From: a virus
DNA: 36,567 nt
Direction: 5' to 3' (one strand)
IMG/VR virus record: IMGVR_UViG_3300024520_000239
Coordinates: 1 to 36,567 of that record
The notes beneath the pieces are model-generated. The model had not been told where the DNA came from. It did no database searches and saw nothing but the letters and a program-made list of their open reading frames with translations. The position numbers were made by a program, and so were the translations under genes. Below are positions 28,877 to 36,567 of the stretch, one piece after another. Positions within the stretch are counted from its first letter, which is position 1; every line of letters begins with the position of its first letter.

Positions 28877-30647
28877 TAAAAGAGATTTCGGCAGACTGGC
28901 TGAATCTATAAAAGCGGATTTCGATAAGAGAAAGGACCGCAGGAAAGACCTGGAGAAACAGTGGAAGGAAGTCGATCGTCAGGTCGGCATGAAACCCTCT
29001 CCACGGGAAAAGCGACCGGGTACTGATTGGATGCCGGAGATGGAACTGCCATTACAGGCACAGGCATTGGAAGTATTGACTGCTGACGCAAGACGACTTC
29101 TATTCCCACGGGAGAAGGAGTGGTTTCGTTGTCATGCCAAGTCTACGGACGAATACCTGCGTGCTGTTGAATCCACACTGCTTATCTCCGGGGACGAGTC
29201 TGCGACTCCTGTCTCCCCAGACCAAGCTGATCTGAACGCACTCACCCAGGCAATCCTCGCCCACTTCCACGGTCAGTACGATTTCCGTGCTGCTGTGGAC
29301 TGTCTCAACGTACAAGCGTTCAAATACGGAACCTACATTGGTCATGTCCGCTGGGTTAAACGAGAAGTATTCTCGAATGACTATCGCGGAACCTTCCGGT
29401 CACGGGAGGAGATCCCGGTGCTTGTTCCCGGAGATATTAAAAACACTTATCTCGATACCTCTGCCCAGATGGTAGCGAGAGAGGGGATGATGATTGCCCC
29501 TTCGGTTATCCGCACTTACCGGCAGAAACTGACTGATCTCAAGATGGCAGCGAAAAGCCGAGACACGCAGACGATGAGTGGTGGCTGGATGCCAGCCAAT
29601 ATTGCCAAACTCCATACCGAAGACGGACACGTTCACCTGATGGAGTACGAAGGTGACTGCGTTATCCCCCGCAGCGGGAAGGATGCCTTCCTGCCTAACT
29701 GCATCGTTACCCTGGCGATGGGATCCAACTTGCAGGTCGTGAGATACCGCGAGAACCCCTATCCCTTCCGACTTTTTATAACAGGTAATTATCACCTGGA
29801 GAATATGGGTCCATACGGGGTTTCTCCACTTATGAAAGGTGTACCCATCCAGATGGCAGCGTCTGAGGCTTTCAGTCGCACGATGCAAGCGCAGATACTG
29901 GAAACGGAACCACCGGTCTGGTGCGACCCGAATGACCAGTATTGGAAGGCGCAGGGTGGCCCGAGGATAGAACCCCGTGCATTGTGGATGTCCCTGACCA
30001 AACCGGAACCCGTATCGATCGGCAATGCCGGTGCATTGTTTAACATCTATCTTGGATTACTCAAACAGTACGAAGAACTGACGGGTGTTTCATCTCCCCG
30101 TTTAGGCGCACAGACCAAATCCCACCAGACCGCATTTGCGATCGATCAGGAACTTGTGCGCGGACAAGCCAGGACGGTGGACTACATCTCCTGTTTTACT
30201 GAATCCCTCGTTACCTTTCTCCAGATGGAACTGGCAATGTTACGCAAGGGAATGGGTGAGACTTCTGTCTTTATCCCGCAGTACGCCGGATATGTAGACG
30301 TTAACCGTACCCATGTACCGGAACAGGCTTTTATAGAGGTCTTCGGTTCCTCCTCACCCATCGAGCGGAGAGAGCAGGAGCAGAAGGAATTCCAGGCACT
30401 CCAGATGCTGCTTGAACTGGATCCGCAGATTAGAGAGATGGGCGGTCGCCCACTTGATTTGGATGCGATCCGTAGAGATATTCTGAGGCGTGCAAACCCA
30501 GCTTTGGATTTAGAGGCGTATCTAGCAGAGGAGCAACCACAAGTTGAACAACCCCCAATCCCCGGACTACCACCAGGAGTTGCCCCCGCACCTCAAGGAA
30601 TTCCTGGCGCACCTCAGATCGACCCCGGACTTTTCCTCTCTGCTTGA
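28860..30647 (+). CDS. Portal protein
   Basis: 595 aa. It follows the terminase and precedes scaffold and coat. The sequence begins with a charged helix (FDKRKDRRKDLEKQWKEVDR), has DWMPEMELPLQAQALEVLTA and an AFKYGTYIGHVRWVKR strand, YLDTSAQMVAREGMMIAPSV, a long stem region with SPRLGAQTKSHQTAFAIDQE, then a Pro/Gly/Gln-rich C-terminal tail (QVEQPPIPGLPPGVAPAPQ). That order (clip, wing, stem, crown, tail) and size fit podoviral portals. It forms the dodecameric DNA gate. Identification is from pattern and synteny. Confidence 0.8.
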   Translation: MARRFDKRDFGRLAESIKADFDKRKDRRKDLEKQWKEVDRQVGMKPSPREKRPGTDWMPEMELPLQAQALEVLTADARRLLFPREKEWFRCHAKSTDEYLRAVESTLLISGDESATPVSPDQADLNALTQAILAHFHGQYDFRAAVDCLNVQAFKYGTYIGHVRWVKREVFSNDYRGTFRSREEIPVLVPGDIKNTYLDTSAQMVAREGMMIAPSVIRTYRQKLTDLKMAAKSRDTQTMSGGWMPANIAKLHTEDGHVHLMEYEGDCVIPRSGKDAFLPNCIVTLAMGSNLQVVRYRENPYPFRLFITGNYHLENMGPYGVSPLMKGVPIQMAASEAFSRTMQAQILETEPPVWCDPNDQYWKAQGGPRIEPRALWMSLTKPEPVSIGNAGALFNIYLGLLKQYEELTGVSSPRLGAQTKSHQTAFAIDQELVRGQARTVDYISCFTESLVTFLQMELAMLRKGMGETSVFIPQYAGYVDVNRTHVPEQAFIEVFGSSSPIERREQEQKEFQALQMLLELDPQIREMGGRPLDLDAIRRDILRRANPALDLEAYLAEEQPQVEQPPIPGLPPGVAPAPQGIPGAPQIDPGLFLSA

Positions 30648-30774
30648 CCACATAGCAGTTACGGATGTTCCCAGGTGGACACCAGATTCTTCTGAAAAGA
30701 AGTGGATATTCGATTCCGGCAGACGATCCGGAGAGCAATTCATCATCGACCTACTAAGGGGTAATCATGGCTGA
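30544..30774 (+). CDS. Small conserved phage protein overlapping the portal end, 76 aa
   Basis: TTG 30544 with GAGGAG ten bases upstream. The first third overlaps the portal tail in another frame; the rest reads LPPHLKEFLAHLRSTPDFSS, KKWIFDSGRRSGEQFIIDLL. The W-[IF]-x-x-SGR-x-x-G-x-x-x-[IL]-x-x-L motif is shared by small proteins near portal and scaffold genes of podoviruses. It ends eight bases inside the scaffold gene. Role unknown. Confidence 0.6.
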   Translation: MNNPQSPDYHQELPPHLKEFLAHLRSTPDFSSLLDHIAVTDVPRWTPDSSEKKWIFDSGRRSGEQFIIDLLRGNHG

Positions 30775-31309
30775 AGAAAAGGCACCAGAAGCAGTAGAAC
30801 CACAACAGGAAGAATCGCTGGACGACATCTTGTCTGACTTCGATCAGCAGATGCAACCACAGCAAGCACCACAGCACGAACCAGTGGAACATGACCGGCT
30901 GGCGAATATCGAACACTATGTTCACCAGCAGCAGCAGGGTCAGATTCGTACTGAAATAGATTCTGAGATGGGCAAACTGCGTGGGTTGAACGAGACTCTT
31001 TCAAACCTGTCTAACCAGGATCTGGAAGGTCTGGTAACTGCTCGGGTCCAGCAGGATCCAAGAATTGGAAACGCATTTGCACAGCGTCACTCCAACCCCG
31101 GCGCATGGGACAAGGTTATGCGTGGAATGTCGCAGGACATTGCCAAAATATTTGAACGTCCTGATCCCGGTGTGACTGCGGATCAGACTGCGATGCGTGC
31201 TGCGGTCGAATCCCAGCCCGACATCTCAGAACCAGATGCACCCAGTACAAAAGACTTAAATAACATGAACGATGCTGAGTTCGCTCACTACAAAGATTCG
31301 CTCATGTAA
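30767..31309 (+). CDS. Scaffold protein
   Basis: 180 aa, acidic and rich in Gln, Glu, Asp and Pro at the N-terminus (EKAPEAVEPQQEESLDDILS, QQMQPQQAPQHEPVEHDRL), helical in the centre (QIRTEIDSEMGKLRGLNETL) and ending with a short acidic helix. This composition, together with its place between portal and major capsid protein, is standard for scaffold proteins that shape the prohead and are then removed. AGGGG lies upstream of ATG 30767. Confidence 0.75.
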   Translation: MAEEKAPEAVEPQQEESLDDILSDFDQQMQPQQAPQHEPVEHDRLANIEHYVHQQQQGQIRTEIDSEMGKLRGLNETLSNLSNQDLEGLVTARVQQDPRIGNAFAQRHSNPGAWDKVMRGMSQDIAKIFERPDPGVTADQTAMRAAVESQPDISEPDAPSTKDLNNMNDAEFAHYKDSLM

Positions 31310-31450
31310 AAGAATCCGACCTTCTCGATACCACGGGTGGCATGAGAGAGGGGAAGAAAACTGAGAACGTACACCGATACCGAAACCGGCATGAGGTGCA
31401 ACAGGACCAGTTCAACCTCAACACTTCGCAATATATATAAGGAGTAGTAA
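31310..31450 (+). other. Spacer between scaffold and major capsid gene
   Basis: About 140 bases with no gene. It ends in AAGGAGTAGTAA, a strong ribosome site for the capsid gene. No clear promoter pair was identified. Confidence 0.4.
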
Positions 31451-32772
31451 ATGGCTAGTCCCATTACCACTACCACTCAAATTGCGGGTCCGGTTAACGT
31501 AGTTTTTCAACAGACTCTGTTGAGAAACGCGAAAGCACGCTGCCCGTATTTTGTAGGTAGTGTCCCGGCTGAAATCCGGGAACACACGGGATCCTTCACC
31601 GCTAAATGGCGTAGGATCGAAAACCTCACCCCGGTGTCTGCTGCACTCTCACAACTGACCGGTAACGTCGCGTTCCCAACGCGAGATGCCGTGCAGCCGA
31701 GTGTGTCTGACATCACACAAGCCGTCTCCAAGTACGGTAACTACATTCTGCTTAACGAAGAAGTCGATTTGGTTAATATGGCCCCAGTGCGCGGTAACGT
31801 GCATTAGTGAACTCTGTGAATTGCGGGAACCCCCTAACGTAAAGGCGAGGGCAATCCGCAGCGAAGCCTCTAACGAGGAACGTTCAACGACTATCCCGAA
31901 AGGGAGTAGGACCAAGTGGTCCGAAGCGCAGAGAATCCCGAAAGGGATTAAGAGATAGTCTCATCTGCATCGACGAGATGCAGCAGCGAAAGCGGGACAA
32001 GACTAACGATCTTGTCTGAAGATAATGCAACTTCACCGGACAAGCAGATAAGTTAGTAGAAGTACTTGGTATCAACGCAGGTCAATCCATCAACCGCGTA
32101 CAGCGCGATGAAATGGAAGACAACGCAACTCAGATCTACGCCAACGGCGTGGCAAACCGTGTTTCGGTCGCAACAGCTATCAAGCTGAACGACATCAAGA
32201 ACGCAGTCAACCAGATCAAACGCAACGATGGTACAGCGTTTATGGCACAGACTGAAGGTTCTCGAAGCATTGGTACCGCACCGATCCGTGAGTCTTTCTG
32301 GGGGATATGCCATCCTGATGTCGAGGAAGATATCCGCACTCTGACCGGCTTTAACGCTGTTGAAACCTATGCCAGTCAGACTTCGACTGCGCCGGGTGAA
32401 TTCGGTGCTGTAGCTGGTGTGCGTTGGTTATCCACTTCGGAAGGATCGATCGATGACAACAGTGGTGTTGCAGTTGGTGCAACCGGTTGTCGTTCGACGG
32501 GTGCTGTAACTATCGATACCTACGACAGCGTGGTGTTCGGTAAAGACTCGGTTGGTTCGTTGGGATTTGGTGCTGAACACATCAAAGAAATCTACACTGC
32601 GGGAGACAAACTCCCAGCCGTTCTTGCTATCAGCAAGTCTCGCGGTTCCAGTGGTGTAGCTGACCCATTGAACGAACTTTCAACGATGGGTTGGAAGTCC
32701 TGGATGGCTGCCAAGATTTTGAATGGCAACTGGATCAGGAACATCGTGAGTGGTGCTACCGACCTTGCATAA
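31451..32772 (+). CDS. Major capsid protein (N4-gp56-like), interrupted by a group I intron
   Basis: Exon 1 starts at ATG 31451 after AAGGAG; exon 2 ends at 32772. Read without splicing, translation would stop at 31805-31807 after 118 residues. With splicing the two parts form one 357-aa protein. Exon 1 has NVVFQQTLLRNAKARCPYFV, FTAKWRRIENLTPVSAALSQ, DITQAVSKYGNYILLNEEVD; exon 2 continues FTGQADKLVEVLGINAGQSI, then SFWGICHPDVEEDIRTLTGF, SLGFGAEHIKEIYTAGDKLP. This matches the N4-gp56 capsid family, where the VDL segment is followed within ~15 residues by the LLGEQAG-like helix. The preferred join is 31779 to 32028 (codon AT|C, Ile); an alternative is 31800 to 32028 (codon GT|C, Val). Confidence 0.85.
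31780..32027 (+). ncRNA. Group I self-splicing intron in the capsid gene (subgroup IA-like)
   Basis: Conserved elements in order: P AATTGCGGGAA (31819-31829), Q AATCCGCAGC (31853-31862), R GTTCAACGACTA (31882-31893), S AAGAGATAGTC (31950-31960). Pairings: P3 CTCTGTG (31812-31818) with CGCAGAG (31927-31933); P4 between P and Q; P5 CCCT/AGGG; P6 CCTC-TAAC-GAGG (31867-31878); P7 GACTAT/ATAGTC; extra hairpins P7.1/P7.2 (31894-31922) as in subgroup IA; P8 AATCCC-GAAA-GGGATT (31934-31949); P9 hairpins 31965-31983 and 31996-32016. It ends TAATG with the terminal G at 32027. P1 is drawn between 31772-31779 and 31801-31808, with a U-G pair at the splice site and one A-C mismatch. There is no homing endonuclease ORF. 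Confidence 0.9.
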
Positions 32773-32785
32773 GGTCTAACGGAAT

Positions 32786-32809
32786 AGGGGGACTTCGGTC
32801 CCCCTTTTC
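32786..32809 (+). terminator. Terminator behind the major capsid gene
   Basis: AGGGGGAC (32786-32793), loop TTCG, GTCCCCCT (32798-32805), then TTTCTT. A perfect 8-bp stem with a UUCG tetraloop. It would reduce expression of the later head and tail genes relative to the coat protein. Confidence 0.8.
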
Positions 32810-32834
32810 TTATCGGTTTACATAAGGAGTAATC

Positions 32835-33158
32835 ATGTCGTCATTCATTTTTTCAACCCCAGAATCAGAAACTATTGGCAGTAACAATCCCTTGCAGATG
32901 ATGCGTAGAACAGAATTGTTCAACGTCGCTATAAAAAAGGGGTTGATCGATCGGGATGCAGCAACCCCGACGAAAGATGAATTAATTTTGCTGATCGAAA
33001 CAGCACCGGAGCAAACCATTATCTCGCTCGAAAGGGCAAAGACTCTCCGGCATTTCGGTCTGCTTGGACTTTGCAAAAAGGTAGGTATCGAGTGCGATCG
33101 GAAATCTACTCGGGAATATCTTTTGGAAGAATATGAGAAACTTCTCAGGGAACTTTAA
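32835..33158 (+). CDS. Unknown head-region protein, 107 aa
   Basis: ATAAGGAG lies six bases upstream of ATG 32835. The product is helical: LQMMRRTELFNVAIKKGLID, TKDELILLIETAPEQTIISL, LLGLCKKVGIECDRKSTREY. Residues 50-105 resemble a short winged or three-helix domain. Small genes at this place in podoviruses often encode head fibre or capsid-completion proteins. No family is recognised. Confidence 0.55.
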   Translation: MSSFIFSTPESETIGSNNPLQMMRRTELFNVAIKKGLIDRDAATPTKDELILLIETAPEQTIISLERAKTLRHFGLLGLCKKVGIECDRKSTREYLLEEYEKLLREL

Positions 33159-33818
33159 TTGGCATATACCCTCTTAAATGCGATCAACCTTTCCTTAAAG
33201 CGGGTAAGGATCATACAGGGCGATTCTGGCGACCTAACATCGTTAACCGACAGCGGTCATCAGGCAGACATCGACATTATGGTGCAAGCCTGGAATGAGG
33301 TAATCACCGATCTGTACGATGCGGGTCACGACCTTCCTAAAGAAGAAAAAGAGGGAACGATTACTCTGGTTGCAGCGCAGCGTGAGTACGATGTGCCAAC
33401 CGATATGGATGTTTTATCGTCCAATGTTCTGCTTGACCAGACCAACGGGCAATATCTTTTTGAATACCCTGGTGGTTTTGCGGGTATGTTCCAAGACCAA
33501 TCTCAACCGGCGAGCTACACCGGTTTGCCAATTTACTACTGTATCAACCCGACCAATGGGAAGTTCCGTGTGGATCGAGGCCCGGATACGGGAGATGCGG
33601 GAAAGATCTACACCTTTATTTATCGCAAGCGACTCTATATGGATAGCGCAACCGATACCTTCCCGTTTGTAGATACGATCGTCAACGATCTTATCCAGGC
33701 AGTTAAAGAGGTCTGGAACCGGGAATCCAAGGAGAAGTTTGACGGTGCAGCGTACCAGAAGAGTATTGCGCGAGGTGCGGACCACATCAGGCAGTTAGAT
33801 TATCCTGGGAAATATTAA
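33159..33818 (+). CDS. Head-tail connector / tail tube A-like adaptor
   Basis: 219 aa from TTG 33159, directly behind the previous stop; AGGGAACTTTAA can serve as ribosome site. It starts TLLNAINLSLKRVRIIQGDS and has IMVQAWNEVITDLYD, ITLVAAQREYDVPTDMDVLS, then LIQAVKEVWNRESKEKFDGA. A helical bundle interrupted by a beta domain, with the A-Q-R-E-Y-x-[VL]-P strand, is the pattern of gp11/gp4-like adaptor proteins that join portal and tail nozzle. It precedes the nozzle gene with a TAATG overlap. Confidence 0.7.
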   Translation: MAYTLLNAINLSLKRVRIIQGDSGDLTSLTDSGHQADIDIMVQAWNEVITDLYDAGHDLPKEEKEGTITLVAAQREYDVPTDMDVLSSNVLLDQTNGQYLFEYPGGFAGMFQDQSQPASYTGLPIYYCINPTNGKFRVDRGPDTGDAGKIYTFIYRKRLYMDSATDTFPFVDTIVNDLIQAVKEVWNRESKEKFDGAAYQKSIARGADHIRQLDYPGKY

Positions 33819-35437
33819 TGCTGGAGAATCAACCGGCTAAACCGTTTCAGACGATTCTACGGTTTGGAGGTGGCATTGTAAGTGTCGCGTCCGAAGATGA
33901 GATAAAAGAAATCGAGTGTAGTGCTGGACAGAATTTCAGCATGAGTCTTGATAACTCACATTACAAACCGCGCAAGCCTTTTCAGTTGATGGGGACCGCA
34001 ACCAACGGTGCCGATATAAAAGGGTTTGCTCAGTTGGTAAAGAAAGATGGCACGATCTCTACACTCGTCCAGGCTGGTGATGTGGTGTATGAGTGGGATG
34101 GGACAACTACATTTACATCCAGAGGAACTGTAAATGCGGGTTCCCAGTTGCGCGGACCACTCTCCGCAAACTGGACACTCGACGACAAGGTTCTCATTAC
34201 GGACCTGGCTAAACTGGAAGTGGTTAAAGAATGGAACGGTACTGCGCTTTCGGATGTCACCACTAACCTGGGAGCGGATTTCTACGCCAAATACTGTTTT
34301 GTTGAGAATGAACGTGCGTGGTTTGGAAACGTAAAAGCGGGTACTGACACACCGCATCTGATAGCGGTATCTAAACTGGAAGATTACGACAATCTTTCGG
34401 TAGCTGATCGACCGTCTTCCTTGCTGAGTGATGCCGATCCTTTTTATCTACTCTCGCCTGATCTAAGACCGGTTAACGGAATGCTTGAGGCATTCGGTGC
34501 GGTCATGTTCTCGTCCATCCGTGGATCTGTCTTTAAGTTCACAGGGACCAGTGCAAAGGATTACGCGATTACAGCGTTCTATAACGGATCCGCAGCCACT
34601 GGTGATGAAGGGGTTGTCCACGTTGGGAACGATGTTTATTTCGGCAGGGCTGGCGCGATTGAAACACTGTCCGGAATTCAAACGATCGGTGAGGCAACGG
34701 TAGATGATCTAAGTCGCTTTATCGCTAACGATGTCGAAACCGTAACCGAATGGAGACTGGTGTGGGATCGGGATACTGCGAAACTCTACTGCTTTCCCAA
34801 AGATAACGACGAGATCTGGGTCTTCCAGAAACCGATCTACGACGATGTAGCCAAGAACGCTGCATTAAATAATCTAGGAAAGTTTGTTTCCCCCTGGTCG
34901 CGTTATGTCACAACGCACTCTGCGGGATTTCAGCCCACTACTGTTTGGAATATGCTGGATCCTGCTACCAGCAAGATGGCAGTCTACTTTGGAGATACTT
35001 CCGGCAATATCTACAAGATGGAAGGGGGCAGTTACAACGGAGACGGTGGTACGACGGACATATTATCTACGAGAACGTCTAAGGCTTTTCAATCCCCACC
35101 CGGTCAATTGTTCGACGTAAACGGGTGGATTCTCTATCGCAAACCTTCGGAAGAGGTGAAGGTCACCCTGGTGTTTGAATATGGTGGTGTATCGGTGTTT
35201 GACCAATCCATAGAGTTGACCCTACCTGCTCCATCAACGACGACATTTTCAGCGTATGGCAGCGGAACAAGTTATTACGGAAGTGGAACAAGCTACTACG
35301 GCACCTCCTTTATCGGTCGCCTCAGTAGACAAGAGTGGAGTGCAGCAGGACGCGCCAGTCAAATCCAAGTCAAAGCGCAAATCGAGGGCAAAACAGACTT
35401 CTCGATCGCAGAAATCGGGATCAACTGGTCGGGTTAA
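33818..35437 (+). CDS. Tail nozzle (tail tube B-like) protein
   Basis: 539 aa, beta-rich. Repeated propeller-like blades are visible: GTISTLVQAGDVVYEWDGTT, LDDKVLITDLAKLEVVKEWN, YCFVENERAWFGNVKAGTD, DVYFGRAGAIETLSGIQTIG, RDTAKLYCFPKDNDEIWVFQ. This is the layout of podoviral nozzle proteins such as T7 gp12 or P22 gp10, and it follows the adaptor. Near the C-terminus (about 481-497) there is a short repeat YGSGTSYYGSGTSYYG, also repeated at DNA level. The last 180 bases are overlapped by the next ORF in another frame. Confidence 0.75.
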   Translation: MLENQPAKPFQTILRFGGGIVSVASEDEIKEIECSAGQNFSMSLDNSHYKPRKPFQLMGTATNGADIKGFAQLVKKDGTISTLVQAGDVVYEWDGTTTFTSRGTVNAGSQLRGPLSANWTLDDKVLITDLAKLEVVKEWNGTALSDVTTNLGADFYAKYCFVENERAWFGNVKAGTDTPHLIAVSKLEDYDNLSVADRPSSLLSDADPFYLLSPDLRPVNGMLEAFGAVMFSSIRGSVFKFTGTSAKDYAITAFYNGSAATGDEGVVHVGNDVYFGRAGAIETLSGIQTIGEATVDDLSRFIANDVETVTEWRLVWDRDTAKLYCFPKDNDEIWVFQKPIYDDVAKNAALNNLGKFVSPWSRYVTTHSAGFQPTTVWNMLDPATSKMAVYFGDTSGNIYKMEGGSYNGDGGTTDILSTRTSKAFQSPPGQLFDVNGWILYRKPSEEVKVTLVFEYGGVSVFDQSIELTLPAPSTTTFSAYGSGTSYYGSGTSYYGTSFIGRLSRQEWSAAGRASQIQVKAQIEGKTDFSIAEIGINWSG

Positions 35438-35924
35438 AGCACACCCAAAACTGGAAAGACTTCTTAAACGGGGTGGTTATTACCGTTTGATAGAAGAGAG
35501 AGATGCACGGTGGGTCTACGCAGCCTATAAGAAAGGTGCGTTTGAATCTATCCGGCGTGATTTAGAACCACAGGAGTTCCTCGCAGAGTTGTTGGGTCGC
35601 AGTGCTAATGCAACTATATATGTAGCAATATCTAATGAAAGGCCGATAGGTCTTGGTTTTATGGTCCCGATCAACTCTAAGTTGACGGATCTGCACGGTG
35701 TATGGTTTCCGTGGTCAACACCTAGAGAGGTGATGTCGGCAACCGCACGGTTTATGAACGACCAAAAACATGAAACTTCCCTTCTGATTACTTCAGAAGA
35801 CCATACGAGAGCTAATTTTATTCATATGTGCAAATACGGACTACTAAGACTCGTGGGCAAGATCGAGAACTATTTTGAAGGTGAACGTGCCGGTCACGTT
35901 TTCCAGAGTGTAAGGAGAAGTTAG
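35340..35924 (+). CDS. GNAT-like acetyltransferase-fold protein
   Basis: About 194 aa if it starts at GTG 35340; an ATG at 35256 gives 222 aa. Either way it overlaps the nozzle gene deeply. The first part is a Lys/Ser/Arg-rich linker. The folded part has YYRLIEERDARWVYAAYKKG, AFESIRRDLEPQEFLAELLG, TIYVAISNERPIGLGFMVPI, LLITSEDHTRANFIHMCKYG and ENYFEGERAGHVFQ. It resembles the GNAT-like proteins next to podoviral tail genes, with the order of alpha, beta and a final N-x-x-x-[FY] segment. The acetyl-CoA loop (Q/R-x-x-G-x-G/A) is not clear, so catalysis is uncertain. Confidence 0.6.
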   Translation: MQQDAPVKSKSKRKSRAKQTSRSQKSGSTGRVKAHPKLERLLKRGGYYRLIEERDARWVYAAYKKGAFESIRRDLEPQEFLAELLGRSANATIYVAISNERPIGLGFMVPINSKLTDLHGVWFPWSTPREVMSATARFMNDQKHETSLLITSEDHTRANFIHMCKYGLLRLVGKIENYFEGERAGHVFQSVRRS

Positions 35925-35926
35925 AA

Positions 35927-36567
35927 ATGAGTTGGGGTCAAATTATTCCCGCTGCTATTTCTGGTTATTCAGCATTAAAGGGATCAAAAGCCGAGAAACG
36001 TGGACAACAAGCACTAGCTCAAAATGTGGACTGGGCCAAGAACCTGATCCCAGATCAGTGGACCGCCTCGACTCCGGTTGGTGGTGTTGGGATGACCCCA
36101 GACGGACGGATGGTTAATGCTTTCCAATCTCCTTTCAGAGACTCCCTTTCCTCGATGATTCCTGGATACAACCAACTCTTCTGGCAAGGTGAGCAGTTAA
36201 ACCCCTTCCAGCAGCAACTGACGGGGTTGGGGACAGACTTGGCTGGCATGAGAGACAAGGTGGCTCCTGGGTACTCCCAACTGCGCGATGTGCGCCGATC
36301 TGCATTGTCGGATGCACACACACAGAGGATGGGTAATCTTAGAAACACTATCAACCAACGCAGACTCACTGGTTCCTCTTTCGGTAATCAAGCGGAGGGT
36401 ATAGCAGAAGCAGACTATGCACGCGCACGGGAAGAGTCGGACGCTAAAACCTTTCTTGAGGAATTTGCAGCTACGAGTGGTTTGATTAACCAGGAGGCAG
36501 AGATGGCAGGTCGGGCGATGAACGCACTACTTGCGCGGTTAACTCAACAGTCCGGTGCCTTGGAAGG
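35927..36567 (+). CDS. Putative internal virion protein (first of three), runs across the window end
   Basis: ATG 35927 with AAGGAGAAG upstream. The frame is open to the last base; joined to base 1 it ends as GALEG then TAA (bases 2-4), giving 214 aa. The start MSWGQIIPAAISGYSALKGS, followed by Lys/Glu/Arg/Gln, is the usual start of the small ejection protein (T7 gp14-like, P22 gp7-like). Later parts are Gln/Arg-rich helices with NTINQRRLTGSSFGNQAEGI. It is followed by the 500- and 955-aa genes. Role inferred from start pattern, size and order. Confidence 0.65.
   Translation, partial: MSWGQIIPAAISGYSALKGSKAEKRGQQALAQNVDWAKNLIPDQWTASTPVGGVGMTPDGRMVNAFQSPFRDSLSSMIPGYNQLFWQGEQLNPFQQQLTGLGTDLAGMRDKVAPGYSQLRDVRRSALSDAHTQRMGNLRNTINQRRLTGSSFGNQAEGIAEADYARAREESDAKTFLEEFAATSGLINQEAEMAGRAMNALLARLTQQSGALE

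Noticed and set aside
31451-32772. Frameshift or sequencing error as cause of the split capsid gene
   Set aside because: The two halves are separated by ~250 bases that fold as a full group I intron core; a simple indel would not insert these elements.
1-36567. CRISPR arrays and insertion sequences
   Set aside because: No regularly spaced repeat-spacer units and no transposase or terminal inverted repeats were seen; the only short phased repeats are the integrase arm-type sites.

Overview
The window looks like the complete genome of a temperate, tailed bacteriophage with a short-tail (podovirus-type) morphogenesis module. The strongest sign of completeness is that the last open gene (from 35927) has no stop before the end. 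Joined to base 1 it reads GG+C, TAA, and that TAA overlaps the ATG at position 4, the same TAATG overlap used at many other junctions here. The 36,567 bases therefore behave as a closed circle or circularly permuted molecule. There is no phage DNA or RNA polymerase, so it depends on host replication and transcription and is lambda-like in its regulation. The host is not certain. The attP-like tRNA-Thr(CGU) segment suggests a proteobacterium, and the tail fibre domains (C1q-like, LamG, SPRY, DUF7483-like) and DUF7227/DUF6356-type accessory proteins are of kinds I associate with aquatic and marine phages.

Layout. (1) 35927 to 4373 across the closure: three consecutive genes of 214, 500 and 955 codons, probably the ejection/internal virion proteins. 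(2) 4387-12327: receptor-binding and tail appendage genes, including a 1491-residue protein with four LamG-like domains and an SPRY domain, a tail-fibre-assembly-like protein, and unknown virion-type proteins. (3) 12361-13068: three small rightward genes. (4) 13046-18359, leftward: a repressor (HTH-XRE), a winged-helix protein, a DUF1364 protein, a NinB-like protein, a RecB-like exonuclease split over two ORFs, a PD-(D/E)XK nuclease, an SSB, a DUF551-like protein, an AlpA-like excisionase, an attP region with the 5' half of a tRNA-Thr gene flanked by integrase arm-type repeats, and the tyrosine integrase. (5) 18360-18560: divergent control region with paired operator-like repeats, a rightward promoter, and a leader with terminator and possible antiterminator. 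(6) 18868-21244, rightward: replication-like zinc-ribbon protein, zinc-finger protein, nuclease-like protein, a Q-type antiterminator, then a promoter-terminator pair resembling lambda pR'-tR', and two small genes. (7) 21265-23205, leftward: an accessory operon of six genes convergent to late transcription. (8) 23206-23657: control region and strongly folded non-coding DNA. (9) 23658-35924, rightward: small and large terminase, small membrane proteins, portal, scaffold, major capsid protein, connector, tail nozzle and a GNAT-like protein. One leftward gene (27984-28319) sits between terminase and portal with its own terminator.

The most notable element is a self-splicing group I intron, about 230-250 nt and without an ORF, inside the major capsid protein gene. 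All conserved elements (P, Q, R, S; P3-P9) can be drawn, and removing it restores a single 357-residue N4-gp56-like capsid protein. Other points are the attP built on a tRNA 5' half, the attenuator-like early leader, a terminator hairpin inside a signal-peptide gene, and a structured region ahead of the terminase. No endolysin could be recognised.
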